DNA of 40,213 nucleotides from Methanoperedens sp049303315 (GTDB taxonomy: Archaea; Halobacteriota; Methanosarcinia; Methanosarcinales; Methanoperedenaceae): contig JBAQMZ010000006.1 of assembly GCA_049303315.1 (NCBI GenBank), positions 1-40,213 on the forward strand, written 5' to 3'. The notes below the pieces were generated by a model that saw only the letters and a program-made list of their open reading frames with translations, was not told the DNA's origin and made no database searches. Below, one piece after another: positions 7,002-18,400 of the stretch (its first letter is position 1; each line of letters starts with the position of its first letter). The translations under genes and the position numbers were made by a program.

Positions 7002-8514
7002 TATAAGTGAACCGGATTTTATAAGCCTTGCAGAGGAAAAGCCAGTCATTATCCAGCTTATGGCGAAGGTACAAACCGGATGTTCCCCTCTTGACCTTTA
7101 TGCGGCGATGGATAAAAAATGCGCATACCTTCTTGAATCAGTGGAGAAGGAAAAAAAGCATGCCAGATTCTCTTTCGTTGGGGCTTTACCCGACGCGGTA
7201 ATTACAATCAAGAATCGGTTACTAACGCTTGATTACACGCACAGGACAAACCTGATTAAGCTAATCGAGGCCTCGCTTTTGGAAGTTTGCGACTCAGGAA
7301 AGGGGAGGGAAAGGAAGCTTAAAGCCGGATTTGATACGATGGATGCCATAAGGGCGACTTTTGCAGCTTCAAATGTTAAATTTATAGGCAAGAGTTTTGA
7401 CAGGCAGACATTTCTTGGCGGTGCTATCGGCTTTTGTGCTTATGATATGGTGTATGACTGCTGGCTGGATATCCCCTCAAAGAAAAGCACTACCCCTGAT
7501 GCGCAGTTTGCGCTCACCACAAAAACCGTGGTTTTTGACCACCTGACCGATGAGACGTATATAGTGGTTACACCGTTCGTCATGAAGGGAGATAATCCTG
7601 AGGCTGTATATCAAAGTGCAAAAGCGGATGCCGAAGAGCTTGCAATAATGATAAACAATGCAAAAGCGCATGTTTCAAAGAAAAACAAGCCCGCGCAAAT
7701 AACATGCAATATGGAAAAAGAGGAATACGAAGATGCTGTGAGGAAAGCAAAAAAACACATAATCGACGGCGACATCTTCCAGGTTGTTCTGTCACGCAGA
7801 TACGAGGTAACCACAGACCAGACGCCGCTTGAACTCTACACAGTACTCCGCAGTGTTAATCCAAGCCCGTACATGTATCTTTTTGAGTTTAACGGCATTA
7901 GTATCATAGGCGCAAGCCCCGAGACTTTGCTTTCAGTCCATAAACGGAAGGTTATAATCAATCCGATAGCCGGCTCATGCCCGCGCGGGAATACTAAAGC
8001 CGAGGATGAAGCATACGCAAAGGAGATGCTGGAAAGCGAAAAAGAGCGGGCTGAGCATGTGATGCTCGTTGACCTCGGGCGCAACGATGTACGGATGGTC
8101 TCAAAAGGCGGCTCTGTGAAAGTGGATGATTTCATGTCTGTCCTGAAATACTCTCATATCCAGCATATCGAGAGTACCGTTTCCGGCGAGCTGCGCGACG
8201 AATGCGACCAGTTCGACGCCACTCGCGCCATATTCCCGGCTGGTACGCTGTCTGGCGCGCCCAAGATTCGGGCAATGGAGATAATACACGACCTTGAGAA
8301 AGATGCAAGAGGAATTTACGGAGGGGGTGTGGGATATTACTCCTGGAACGGGGATGCGGATTTTGCCATAGTGATTAGAACGATAATCAAAAACGACAGA
8401 ACAGCAATCGTGCAGGCCGGCGCGGGGATTGTGGCTGATTCTGACCCCGAATACGAGTATAACGAGACTGAGCGCAAGATGGCGGCGATGATAAAGGCGA
8501 TTGGTGGCGAATAA
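6991..8514 (+). CDS. trpE: Anthranilate synthase component I
   Basis: With TrpG, this subunit converts chorismate and glutamine-derived ammonia to anthranilate. The chorismate-binding half is intact (IIGASPETLL, GSCPRGNTKAEDE, ELRDECDQFDA, FPAGTLSGAPKIRAM). The feedback site typical of tryptophan-sensitive enzymes is present as LLESVE near the N-terminus and NPSPYMYLF, so allosteric inhibition by tryptophan is expected. I prefer the ATG at 6991 with GAGGA just upstream; an ATG at 6979 is also in frame. Either overlaps the end of trpF, indicating translational coupling. Unusually, trpG does not follow directly but after 280 nt of repeat sequence. Confidence 0.95.
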   Translation: MEFDISEPDFISLAEEKPVIIQLMAKVQTGCSPLDLYAAMDKKCAYLLESVEKEKKHARFSFVGALPDAVITIKNRLLTLDYTHRTNLIKLIEASLLEVCDSGKGRERKLKAGFDTMDAIRATFAASNVKFIGKSFDRQTFLGGAIGFCAYDMVYDCWLDIPSKKSTTPDAQFALTTKTVVFDHLTDETYIVVTPFVMKGDNPEAVYQSAKADAEELAIMINNAKAHVSKKNKPAQITCNMEKEEYEDAVRKAKKHIIDGDIFQVVLSRRYEVTTDQTPLELYTVLRSVNPSPYMYLFEFNGISIIGASPETLLSVHKRKVIINPIAGSCPRGNTKAEDEAYAKEMLESEKERAEHVMLVDLGRNDVRMVSKGGSVKVDDFMSVLKYSHIQHIESTVSGELRDECDQFDATRAIFPAGTLSGAPKIRAMEIIHDLEKDARGIYGGGVGYYSWNGDADFAIVIRTIIKNDRTAIVQAGAGIVADSDPEYEYNETERKMAAMIKAIGGE

Positions 8515-8794
8515 AAATGGAACCGCAGATGAACGCAGATAAACGCAGATGTTCCTTTTTAATTTATGCAGAAAATGAATCAATTCAATCACCGCAGAGG
8601 ACACAAAGAACGCAAAGTGATGCCGCAATCTCTTCCGAATTGCATGAAAAGGTACAACTGTTTAGAACACGGATGATACGGATTGGACGGATTTTCACGG
8701 ATTTATTTTCATATCCGCGCACATCTGTGTCATCTGTGCAATTCGTGTTCTATCACAATTATTCTGGCATTCAAATCAAAGCAATCGGAGGAAT
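8515..8794. repeat. Intergenic repeat cluster between trpE and trpG
   Basis: This 280-nt spacer carries no credible gene but three kinds of repeat. At 8523-8551 a CGCAGAT unit recurs three times with a 10-bp period, and nearly the same 29 bases recur at 24761-24789. Around 8587-8618 there is a stretch of the ACCGCAGAGGACACAAAG type. At 8664-8751 there is a foldback built from ACGGAT units (listed separately). Sequences of these kinds occur as dispersed intergenic repeats in many microbial genomes. A clear GGAGG ribosome binding site for trpG sits at the right end. An apparent 93-codon frame here is a translation of the repeats. Confidence 0.7.
8664..8751. repeat. 88-bp foldback element with 9-bp periodic ACGGAT units
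   Basis: The outer 11 bases of each end, AGAACACGGAT and ATTCGTGTTCT, are inverted repeats with one mismatch. The 39-nt arms (8664-8702 and 8713-8751) can be aligned without gaps with about two thirds identity. The matches fall in a 9-bp rhythm of ACRGAT followed by three variable bases, and the loop is about 10 nt. The structure could form a long imperfect RNA hairpin inside the trpE-trpG transcript. Confidence 0.6.
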
Positions 8795-9373
8795 ATGAAA
8801 GTCTTATTCGTCAACAACAAGGACTCGTTTGTCTGGAACCTTGTGGATTACGTATCAATATTCGAGCCTGATACTGTGGTTGTCCCGAATACAATTTCGC
8901 TTGATGAAGTGAAAAAAATTAATCCTGATGCCATAGTGATATCACCCGGTCCGGGACATCCTGCAAACCCGAAGGATATTGGAACATGCCTTGAAATTAT
9001 CAGGGAATCGAGTGTTCCCCTGCTCGGCGTTTGCCTCGGTCATCAGGCGATAGCAGTTGCTTTCGGCGGCGAGGTGAGCCATTCGCCATCAGGTCCTTTG
9101 CATGGAAAAACATCGCAGATATACCACACCTGCGACGGCATTTATCAGGGCCTGCCCAACCCTGTGGTGGGAGGGCGCTATCATTCGCTTGCCATAACGA
9201 GGCTGCCGCAAGAGCTTGAGATTACGGCTAAGACGAAAGATGGCATAATTATGGGAGTGAAGCACAGGAAAAGACCTATCTTTGGCTTGCAGTTCCATCC
9301 CGAGTCAGTGCTGACGCCGCAGGGGTTGAGGATTGTTGAGAATTTTCTGGGGATGGCAACAGACAAAAAATGA
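8795..9373 (+). CDS. trpG: Anthranilate synthase component II (glutamine amidotransferase)
   Basis: This subunit releases ammonia from glutamine for TrpE. It is a class I amidotransferase: the nucleophile elbow GVCLGHQ puts the catalytic Cys at residue 80, and the segment LQFHPES gives His168 and Glu170. The oxyanion motif SPGPGHP is also present. The 192-residue length is normal. The ATG at 8795 follows GGAGG at a suitable distance, so it can be translated independently of trpE despite the repeat-filled spacer. It is the last trp gene here; the next gene is convergent with a 4-nt gap, so trpC, trpB and trpA must lie elsewhere. Confidence 0.95.
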   Translation: MKVLFVNNKDSFVWNLVDYVSIFEPDTVVVPNTISLDEVKKINPDAIVISPGPGHPANPKDIGTCLEIIRESSVPLLGVCLGHQAIAVAFGGEVSHSPSGPLHGKTSQIYHTCDGIYQGLPNPVVGGRYHSLAITRLPQELEITAKTKDGIIMGVKHRKRPIFGLQFHPESVLTPQGLRIVENFLGMATDKK

Positions 9374-9377
9374 CTCT

Positions 9378-9821
9378 TTAATTCCAGATCAAATCCTTTC
9401 TCTTTCCAATTATTACATTTCCTTTATTGTCATTAACATATACTGCGATACGGATTGTATCACCTTTTTCAACAGGTTGATTTAATCCCACTAGCAATTC
9501 GCAGGTTCCTTCATTGTCAAGAGGAGCTGAAGTCCATTCGCTAATCATTCTTTTATTATTGAATAATCCCACACTTATTCCCGGGAGGTGCATATCATTT
9601 CCTTTAGGTTCTTTGATTTTATTGACATATACACTTTCAATGGAAATATTTCCTATTAGTTCCCCACTATTAGATTCATTAAAATATGCTTTTTCGTACG
9701 GGCCGCCTTTTGTTATCTCAACTTTAACTTTTGCCGACTCAACTTCTCTTTGCCCAATTAAATAAATTGATAACAATATTAATAGTATGAATATAAATAT
9801 GCATTTTATAGATATTCTCAT
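9378..9821 (-). CDS. Small exported protein at the end of the cytochrome operon
   Basis: The protein has 147 residues. Residues 6-22 are a hydrophobic helix (KCIFIFILLILLSIYLIG) serving as signal or membrane anchor. The remainder is a short beta-rich domain with two N-x-S sequons and no CxxCH motif. It starts 19 nt after the stop of the four-haem cytochrome on the same strand, so it is probably the fourth gene of that operon, and it ends 4 nt from the convergent trpG. I do not recognise a family. Its content (extracellular, non-haem, small beta domain) fits an accessory surface protein, which is inference from context. Confidence 0.7.
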   Translation of the reverse strand: MRISIKCIFIFILLILLSIYLIGQREVESAKVKVEITKGGPYEKAYFNESNSGELIGNISIESVYVNKIKEPKGNDMHLPGISVGLFNNKRMISEWTSAPLDNEGTCELLVGLNQPVEKGDTIRIAVYVNDNKGNVIIGKRKDLIWN

Positions 9822-9840
9822 GGTTTTAATATATTACAGT

Positions 9841-10482
9841 CTATTCACCGGCAGATGTACTGTTGGTTGTTGTCTGGTTTAGTAAATATGATATATTCAT
9901 TGAACTGCCTGTAAGGTCAACATTCATATTATAGCCAACAGACCTGACCCATGTAACATTTATATTAATATGGGAATGACAGCCCAGGCAGGCTTCGTTC
10001 CCTCCTTTTAATATTTCGGTTTGGTTTGAAGCATTATAATAGCTCCCATGCGCTTCCTGGGAACCAAGAAGTTCCCGCTGTTTACCTGTGGTGGAATTTT
10101 TAACTATTTCATTATGGCAGAAGATGCATTCTACAGTAACCGCCGCATGTGCCTGGGGATTCGTGGTTATATTCAGTTTTTTTGTTCCGGTTATTCCAAG
10201 CTTTTTTCCTGCGCTTCCCATAAATGGCAATTGTCCGGTTCTGTGACAAACTTTGCATTGTAAGAGGTCGGTACTGGTGTGGGGCGGGGATTCGCCAGTT
10301 GCCCCATTCCATGTAAGTTCCTGGTATATATCCTCATGGCAGTTTCTGCAATTTACATTAGTACCATTATAGAATGTATGCTGACCTGATAATAACGATA
10401 ATGTATTTGGTAAAGCAAATATCCCTATGGCTAATACCGATAATGCCAGTAATACGATTCTGTTATTCATGATCCAACGCAT
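9841..10482 (-). CDS. Four-haem c-type cytochrome, exported
   Basis: The protein has 213 residues. An N-terminal hydrophobic segment (IVLLALSVLAIGIFALP, about residues 9-25) directs export. Four CxxCH haem attachment sites are visible: CRNCH at residue 45, CKVCH at 76, CIFCH at 119 and CLGCH at 165, with extra His residues available as distal ligands. The Asn/Ser/Thr-rich sequence contains many N-glycosylation sequons. It begins 3 nt after the stop of the CARDB protein gene. A plausible role is small electron carrier or surface partner of the giant cytochrome encoded two genes upstream; this rests on operon position only. An ATG at 10470 is an alternative start. Confidence 0.88.
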   Translation of the reverse strand: MRWIMNNRIVLLALSVLAIGIFALPNTLSLLSGQHTFYNGTNVNCRNCHEDIYQELTWNGATGESPPHTSTDLLQCKVCHRTGQLPFMGSAGKKLGITGTKKLNITTNPQAHAAVTVECIFCHNEIVKNSTTGKQRELLGSQEAHGSYYNASNQTEILKGGNEACLGCHSHININVTWVRSVGYNMNVDLTGSSMNISYLLNQTTTNSTSAGE

Positions 10483-10485
10483 CTC

Positions 10486-12468
10486 TCATTTAACTGTATC
10501 ACTCATTCCTTCTCCTGAATAGATCCATACCGCCCGCTGTTCCTCGAACCTTCCCTCGGTATTGTCAATCCAGCCGCCTACATTGCTCCGTTTGTCTATG
10601 TTTATGGCTGCATTGCATCCCATGTACATTGACCCATCCTCTATCTCTACCTGCACATTCAAGCTTTCAAGAGCTTTGATGAGTTTCCCATTGCTCGAAT
10701 TTGTAGTTACATTCCATTCTTGTGCAGGCTTGAACCACCAGTGCAGGTAGCCTTTTGATTGCGTGATGGTTTGATTTGCCTTAGTTTCAAGGTTCACAGT
10801 AGTACCTGTATCGGTAACTCGAATGGTTAGCAAAGCGTTATTATCCGGAAAGAACTTTATGAAGGTCCCGCTACCTTCGGTGGATTCAATATTTTTCACT
10901 TCATAAACACTCCCTTCTCCAGCCTCGCTGGTTATATTGATATATACCCTGTCTATGGGGAAGCTGACGCTCTTGTTAGATGTGGCTGTGAATGATAAAA
11001 TCTCATCATATTTTAGAATAAGTTCTTCGCTATTATCTGTATACTCTGAGTTCGTAACATAATGAGTTGTATTCAAAAAAGTATTCTGGTAATTGTAATT
11101 ACCTCTATATGACAGCGGTTGAGAATATGTGACAGTCCAGTCCCATGCCTGCATGGCACTGCCATTATTGTTTATGGCAACAGCACTTATATTCCATGTA
11201 CCCGTGCCTGCACTGGTATTGGTATAAAATGATTCGGTTACACTGGTCTGGCTGGATACTTCTGTGCCGTTGATATACCAGGTAACATTCACGGCCTGGT
11301 TTGCGGTTATGTTGAATACTCTTGTTGCCCCGGCACTATCGCTTACAGGCGATACTGGAGCAAAACCGATTATAGACGGCATTTGTTTTGCAGCAAGTAC
11401 AATAAAACCCTGTTCGTTGTTTCCCGGATAATCATCGGGAGGACTACTACTTGTTATCCTGACCACAAGGTTATGGCTACCGGCTGCATTAAGAATGCCG
11501 GTTAAGGAAATTACTGCAGAACCGCCTGCCGGAACATCTATGCTCTTTGAATCCTGTATCGTTTCATTCTCAAGCAAAACAACATTGGCATTAGAACCCA
11601 CTTCACCATATTGCTCGGTAACTGTGGCAAACACTCCGAATGTCTGCCCTACCCCTACCCGGGCAGGGGTGTTTATATTGGAGAGAGAAATGTCCGGCGC
11701 TACTGACCTGACAGCAAGGGATTCATACACGTTATTCGTTTCATCATACTCAGCGGGAATTGAGTTCTTTATTTTTACACTGAGATTTTGCAAACCTCTT
11801 GACATAAATGCTGTCGATAATGTTGCATTGGTCGTGCCTCCTGCAGTCAGGTTAACTTTTACAGTATCAAGCAAGGTCTCTCCGATATGTAAAGATACAT
11901 CCGCCCCTGCGCCAGTATCACCATTGATTTCGCGGATGGAAACATTTACTGGCAGTGTATCGCCTACCAGTACATTTTTTTCTGCACTGGCTAAGAATAC
12001 AAGTAAATCAGGTCTAAGGAGAACTATTGTTGAAGTCTCCAGCCAGCCCTGGCTTGTTTGAATCCGAATGTCAAGGCGTTCCTGTCTATCAAGATCATTG
12101 AATTGAAGCGCTATAACGCCATTAACAGCCGGAGTACTGCCATAATTCCTTGTGAATTTGATTGTACCGTTGGTATAATATGCCTTTATTTGAATCTTCT
12201 TTGCGTCGGTAACACCCGATGGCATATAAATACTAAGGTCGGTCACTACCGGCCCTTTGAGGGCTTCCGCGCCCGGGACAGATTGGGGGTGCAGATTGTG
12301 GTTTCCATTTGAGTATATGTTTAGCTTACCATTTTCTAACTTTGCACTGTATTCATCAGTTCTATCGTCATCGATTTTTGTTTGGTTTCCATTTGAAGCT
12401 GCAAAACTAACTGAAACCAGCAGACCTGTCAAGCAAAGCGCCAAAACTATTTTGAATGTGAATTTCAT
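10486..12468 (-). CDS. Exported CARDB/Ig-like surface protein paired with the giant cytochrome
   Basis: The protein has 660 residues from the ATG at 12468. The start is firm: it overlaps the cytochrome stop codon as ATGA, and GGAGGT lies six bases upstream. Residues 1-22 are a classical signal peptide (KIVLALCLTGLLVSVSFAA). About residues 150-360 contain two CARDB-type beta-sandwich repeats (PDLLVFLASAEK... with DETNNVYES; APDISLSNINTPARV... with YPGNNEQGF), a fold used for adhesion and surface assembly. An Ig-like domain follows at about 365-455 (VNVTWYINGTEVSS...WDWTV), then an uncharacterised C-terminal region. There is no CxxCH and no C-terminal membrane helix. It may scaffold or anchor the cytochrome outside the cell. 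Confidence 0.85.
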   Translation of the reverse strand: MKFTFKIVLALCLTGLLVSVSFAASNGNQTKIDDDRTDEYSAKLENGKLNIYSNGNHNLHPQSVPGAEALKGPVVTDLSIYMPSGVTDAKKIQIKAYYTNGTIKFTRNYGSTPAVNGVIALQFNDLDRQERLDIRIQTSQGWLETSTIVLLRPDLLVFLASAEKNVLVGDTLPVNVSIREINGDTGAGADVSLHIGETLLDTVKVNLTAGGTTNATLSTAFMSRGLQNLSVKIKNSIPAEYDETNNVYESLAVRSVAPDISLSNINTPARVGVGQTFGVFATVTEQYGEVGSNANVVLLENETIQDSKSIDVPAGGSAVISLTGILNAAGSHNLVVRITSSSPPDDYPGNNEQGFIVLAAKQMPSIIGFAPVSPVSDSAGATRVFNITANQAVNVTWYINGTEVSSQTSVTESFYTNTSAGTGTWNISAVAINNNGSAMQAWDWTVTYSQPLSYRGNYNYQNTFLNTTHYVTNSEYTDNSEELILKYDEILSFTATSNKSVSFPIDRVYINITSEAGEGSVYEVKNIESTEGSGTFIKFFPDNNALLTIRVTDTGTTVNLETKANQTITQSKGYLHWWFKPAQEWNVTTNSSNGKLIKALESLNVQVEIEDGSMYMGCNAAINIDKRSNVGGWIDNTEGRFEEQRAVWIYSGEGMSDTVK

Positions 12469-15400
12469 TGCTTTACCTCCAGCATAATACTTGCAATAGA
12501 GCTCCACTCACCATTGTCCGGATAATACCGACCCGGTTTTGTCCTTGGACCGCCTGCCATGGCTTTAACCTCAACTGTGTATAAACCCGGTGATATATCT
12601 GGATTTGATGTATCTATTGTTGCCCGAATCTGCTCCAGCCTGGTGGGACCCCAGCGTCCGCCCGATGGATCCATCTGTATCCAGTCCACTACGATTCCGC
12701 TGGAATTGGATATCCGGTATTTGGCATTCTCAATAATGTTATAATTGTCCCATGCTTTAGCCGTCAGGAGAGTTGTCGTGGAAATCGTCTTATTGACTAC
12801 AGGTGATGTTAAATTAAGGTTTGAAACCGATGGTGGAGAAACACTCGGTTGTAGATAGCATGCGGGGAAATCATAGCACGGCTGATATACTTGGAAATGC
12901 GGATTGTTGTCATAAGCGTGACAATTATTATCCCCACAGTTGCCGGCTGTAGTGGTATAATGCAAATAACCAGGCCCGCGGAACGGTCCGGTACGGGTAT
13001 TCTGGATCCTGTGGCAGTCATTACAATCAGCATAAAGACCATTGATCATGTCCCATCCGGGATTGGATACAACCCCGGTGGCATTCAATTTGGCGCTGCT
13101 GTTGTGATATACCGATACCCTGGCACCGCCAGGTCTTCGTGAATCGTTTGCCGCATGGCATCCCGCACAGTCCAATGAGGCATGCAGGAACTCCGAAACT
13201 ATAATCGTCTTGGCATCGATATTTTGAATTACCGCAGTATTATTCTTGGCAGGACCGTGGCAATCAGAACAATAATATGTATTCAGGGAGCTTACGTTAT
13301 ATGAGTGGGAACCTGTAACGCCGTTCGGATACCCGAAGTGGCATGTCCAGCAATCGCTGTTGTTGAGCGTGTTTACAGGCGTATTGTTCAGGTTGAGGTG
13401 TGCACCCATTCTCGTTCCTGTGACGTTAAGATTAGATGCGCTTCCTCCTTCGGCGTGACAGGTGAGGCAGAACTCACTGGCTCCCGGGTTCAATGATGAA
13501 TTATGCAGGGTGAATCCAGATGTCACTACTCCGCTGTCTACATGGCACTCCCAGCATTTGCTGCTCGATGTTGAGACATTGAAACTGCCATGAATATCCG
13601 GTTTTGTGGCTGTGGCGTTGGTGGCGTTTGACCATTTCTGCCTGTTTGAATTATTGAGATGGCAGTATACACAGTCCTCTGAATTGCCAGAACTGTTGTA
13701 CATGAGTTTTCCTGCGGTCTTGTTCGCGCCGTAATGAGAGACATTACCTGAAGTGTAGTTGGTTAAAATCGTTGTCGGGCTTGTCTCATTGTCTGAATAG
13801 GAAACAAGGCTGTTGTTATGGCAGTTCTCGCATCGTGCATAGGTCGAGTTGGTGAGTACCTGGGCATCTACGTGCTGGTGCTCGGTCACGTTCTTTGCCT
13901 GGTATTTCCCGGATATGTTTCCTGAGGCAAGGTGACATGCGGTGCAGTTGTATGGCTGCTTGTAATTTGATGGATGACCTGACGGTTTCGTTCCATCGCC
14001 GTGGCACGCCCAGCATGCAGCATCTATGGGGTCGGTCATTCCAGTCGTATCGGCTCCATTATTGAGTTTTGCATGCATCCCTGATTTCAAGGATGTCCAG
14101 TTCATGTAGGGCGATGTGTCTGAACCTGCTGTCCCGTGACAGCCTGAGGAGACGCAGTCCGGACCACCGCCGCCTTCGCTAGCACTGTGGGAGAAATTAA
14201 GTGTGGTTTCTGTATATGCTAATAACGCACTTCCGTGGCATTCCTTGCATTTACTGTCATTCGAACCTGCCGCCACATCACCTGAGTGATTATAGAAAGA
14301 TGTTCCATCGTTTGCTGTTCCTGGAACAGTGCCTGTCTTGTTCAATAACTCAGGCGGCACAGGGGTTAAGACACTGCCCTTATAATTCGATGTGCTGTCG
14401 TTATAGTGACAGGATGAGCACCATCTGGATTTTGTAAGGTCTGAAGATTTATATTGATTCGAGCCTTTTATATTTGTTATGTTCCCAAGCAGGGTGGTTG
14501 AGGGAGAGCCGGTAGCAGTTTGACCCTTATGAACATTATTCTGATGGCAATAATAGCACGCAGTTTTCATTGAAGCATTATCCCAGTAGTTGCCCCATTT
14601 CTTCCCTGAATATGGGTCTGCGGAGTGATTCAATGGGGGTACTATTGTTGCTTTATTAGTGGAAGTATTAACCAGATTATAAACATGGCATGTGGTGCAG
14701 TTTGCTGGCATATTATTGTTGCTAAACCGATTATAACTTCCATTGGATAGCGGATACATCATACCGTGCATCGGGGCTTTATACATTGGATTTTTACTGG
14801 TGTTTGGGTCCTGATGACAGTTCCAGCAGTTCATGCCTGTTATGGCCTGAGCACCGGTTCCATTATGCGTGGCTTGTATCCCGCCGATCGAATGGCATTG
14901 CCTGCATTTGGAATTAGAAAGGGTATCTATCACCAAAGTATTATCATGAATATATCCATTGCCGTGGCAATCATAACAATACTGTACCTGATTATCTGTA
15001 TGATTAAAGATGGACTTATTGACTACGGGATTCAACATTGCATTTGTAAATGCAGTACTTGAATTCTGGTGGCAATAGTAACAATTTGAATCTACGTTTA
15101 TTCGTAAATCCGCTGACCTGTCTTTGCCATAATGATAGAAGCTCAGGTTCCCGCCATTTTGCCTTATTCCATCACCTGTAAAGCTTCCGGTGTCAGTATC
15201 GTTATTGTACACGATCATCTCGCTGACATTTTCATGGCAATTGATGCATGACCCAATATTGGAACTGGAATTCCCTGCCTTTATGCCGCTTGCACCATAG
15301 TAATGTTTACTTACAGTTACAAGAAGACCCCAATCTAAAGACTGCTGATAATATGTACCGGATGAAAGATGGCATTCATCGCACCGTTTGGGTGTCTTCT

Positions 15401-18400
15401 GCCTGTCTCCATGCCCCGATGTGACATTGCCATCGCTGTCGTGGCATGCCCAGCATGCACCGTTGGTTGTGCTGTTCACCGAGTTTATGCCGAAGTGAAT
15501 GCTCAGGTTGAACGCTGTGAAATTGATGCCGCTCGGGGCACCGCCGCTCAAGCCGGTTACGAGATTATGGCACTGGATGCAGTTGGGACCGCCAGCTACG
15601 CCTTCGTTGAGGCTGTGGGAATAGTTAAGCGAGGCTTCCGCAGCTGTTATATTCTGGGCATGGCAGGATTCGCAGTTCTTGTCCTTGATCCCGCTGCCGA
15701 GATACGTGCTGTGGTCTTCCCAGGTGCTCTTGAGTGTGTTATTTACGGTGATCAGGGGCGGATTCGGGCTCCACAGGTTCCCTTTATATTTTGTATTGCC
15801 GGCGTTTAAGTGGCAGTCTATGCACCACGTGGTTGTTGTGATTGCACCGTTCCTGGTGTTGTTGGAATCGGAGGGGGAGAGAATATCACTTATCCTGCCC
15901 AACGCGGTGGAATTATGAATGGTATCGTTGTGGCAGTAGTAACATGAACCTTGCTCGTTGTTCCAGTACGGCGTGGTGTTCCAGATACTGCCGTTGTTGA
16001 GAGCGGATGAGTGTTTCAGGGTAGCAGGGATGATGGGCGCATTTGAGAAATTGGATGAGAGAACAGCCTGGTGGCAGTTGGTACAGTTGACAGCACTTGT
16101 TTTGTTGGCTGCACTATTAATCTTCCACGTATTATCGGGCTGGAGATACTGCACCGGGTGGATGCTCCTGTTTGTTTCCAAGTGGCATTCTTTACATTCA
16201 ACCGAATTATTATGCCTTGTTTGGCTCGTGTGACAATAATTACACAGGGTAGTATTGACAGCAGGCTTTGTGAGATTGGAATCGTGTATTCTTCCACCGT
16301 TGTGGCAATTATCATTTACGCATCCTGGATTTGTTGCAAGTCCGGTGTGGTTGGAGATTGTCCTGTTGGCATTATCTATGAACGGGAATACGGATGAACC
16401 GTTATGGCAGTTATAGCAATACTGTGTGGTATTCTGCTGTGCCACCATATCGGCTCTCTTCCTGCCATAGTGGCTTGTGGAGTTGTTGCCTCCATTCGTT
16501 CCTCCATAAACATTTCCAGTGCCGCTGTCCGGGTCGTAAGCAGTTATCATCATCACGGTCTTGTTGTGGCAGTCATAACATGTATCGGCATTCAGGGTTG
16601 CGATCTTATTGCCGTTCCAGTAGTGCTGGGTCACATTTAACAGTGTAGTATTAGGAGTATAATTGAAGTTCTGACCCGCCCCCTGAATGTGGCAGTCCGT
16701 ACAATTATATGGATTAGTATACCTGTTCACAACAGAATGATTGCTGCTTTCCAGGGGTTGTGTGCCATTGGCGGTATGACATGCCCAGCATTTCTTGTTC
16801 TCTACATCAACGGTCGCAGATGCCAGTGAATTCAGGTTCTTATGTATCGCATCGGTCGAGTTCATGGCGCTGAAGTTCACAAGTTTACCTGTGGCTATGC
16901 CGCCTATATCGTGGCATGACTTGCAATCCGGTCCAAAACTGCCATTACCAAGCGGTGCATCGTGGAACGTTAGGCTCGCTGTGACAATATAGCTGCCATG
17001 ACAGTATTTGCATTTGTCGCTGGTTGTATAATCGCTATGATTTGTTCTCGTGCCTGCTGTTCCGTTCTTATTACTGATATTGGCAGGACTGCTTTGCTTT
17101 ATGCCCCATTTTACCATATTAGTGGTGTTGCGGTGGCAGTAAACGCAATCCGTGGAGTTGTTTGTGGCGCTCATGAGTTTGCCGCCGGTCTTGTTTGCGC
17201 CGTAGTGGGAGACCGAGGCGTTGATGGGGTTGCCGCCGGCTGAAAGACCCATGTCTAAATCATAGCCATTGTAAACGCTGTTGTTATGGCAATATGAACA
17301 AGAGGTATAATTATAGGAAGATGTATTCAAATCCGTGAGAGAAGAGCCTGATGGTATATGATCTGTGACATTATCTGCATTGAACTGCAAACTTCCTGTG
17401 ATGTGGCAGTCCCGGCAGGTCCTTGGGTTCTTGTAAAAAGAATTATTATGACCTGTTGGCTGGTCGCTCTCGTTCGCCCATGTGCCGTTCTTCGTACCGT
17501 GGCATGCCCAGCATGGCCTGTTGATTGCGTTCTGTGCGGAAGATGATGCATTCCTGTTAAGATTTGCGTGGATACCTGTGCCAACAGTTGTAAAGTTGAC
17601 ATTGTTCACGCTTCCACCCATATCGTGGCACTCAGTACAATTAACCCCGCCTGCCGAGCCAATGCCCAGATTGTGGCTGAAGTTGAGAGAGGTCGCAGAA
17701 GCGCCAAGATTGTTATTATGACAGCTCTTGCATGCGGTATCGTTATAGTTTGAAAGCTGACCTGTATGGTTATAGAATTTTGTTGTCCCGTCACCGGCAG
17801 TCGCTGGCACAAGTGCGCTCAGGTTTAATATCTCAGGAGGCTGGGGGATGAATTGGTCTCCATTATAGTCGAGTGCATTCTTATAATGGCAGTTGGCGCA
17901 CCATGTGCTGTTGGTGAGGCTCTGGTTTAAAATATTTGAGCCCTTCACATTGTTTATTTTGCCAAGCGCCGAGGAAGTATGAAGTGACTCATCTGTGCCG
18001 TGGCAGTAATTGCATGCGCTGTACTGGCTCTTGTTGTCCCAGTAACCTGTCTGATTCCACAGGGCACCGCTATATGGATTGATGCTGTGGTTCAGTGGCA
18101 CTGGAATTATGGGCGGGTCTCTGCCTGTGTAGTTGCCTGCTTTGGGCTTCTTCTCAAGGGCAGCGAAGAAGGTGGCGTTCTGGTGACAGTTGGTGCAGTT
18201 GCCTCTGGCAGGATTTGGATTATTATGATTTAAGTCCACATACGTGGTGTTCTGCGCGAACACCTGTATATCATGCACGTCATCGCTGTGACACAGGGTG
18301 CAGTTCACGCCGCCTGATGTGATATTGCTCGAATTATGCTCGGTGTAGCTTGTGTGGCAGGTTTTGCATTGGGTATCTTCGGTATTGGTATTCTTTATAA

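Noticed and set aside
8523..8551. Possible CRISPR-like array from regularly spaced CGCAGAT units
   Set aside because: The period is 10 bp with no spacer of CRISPR length, there are only three units, and no cas genes are in the window.
8517..8798. 93-codon plus-strand frame between trpE and trpG
   Set aside because: It is a translation of the CGCAGAT, CCGCAGAGG and ACGGAT repeat elements, without ribosome binding site and overlapping the trpG start.
12891..18322. Many 60-150-codon plus-strand frames opposite the giant cytochrome
   Set aside because: The minus strand has one uninterrupted frame with ordered CxxCH motifs; the plus-strand frames have no ribosome binding sites or family features.
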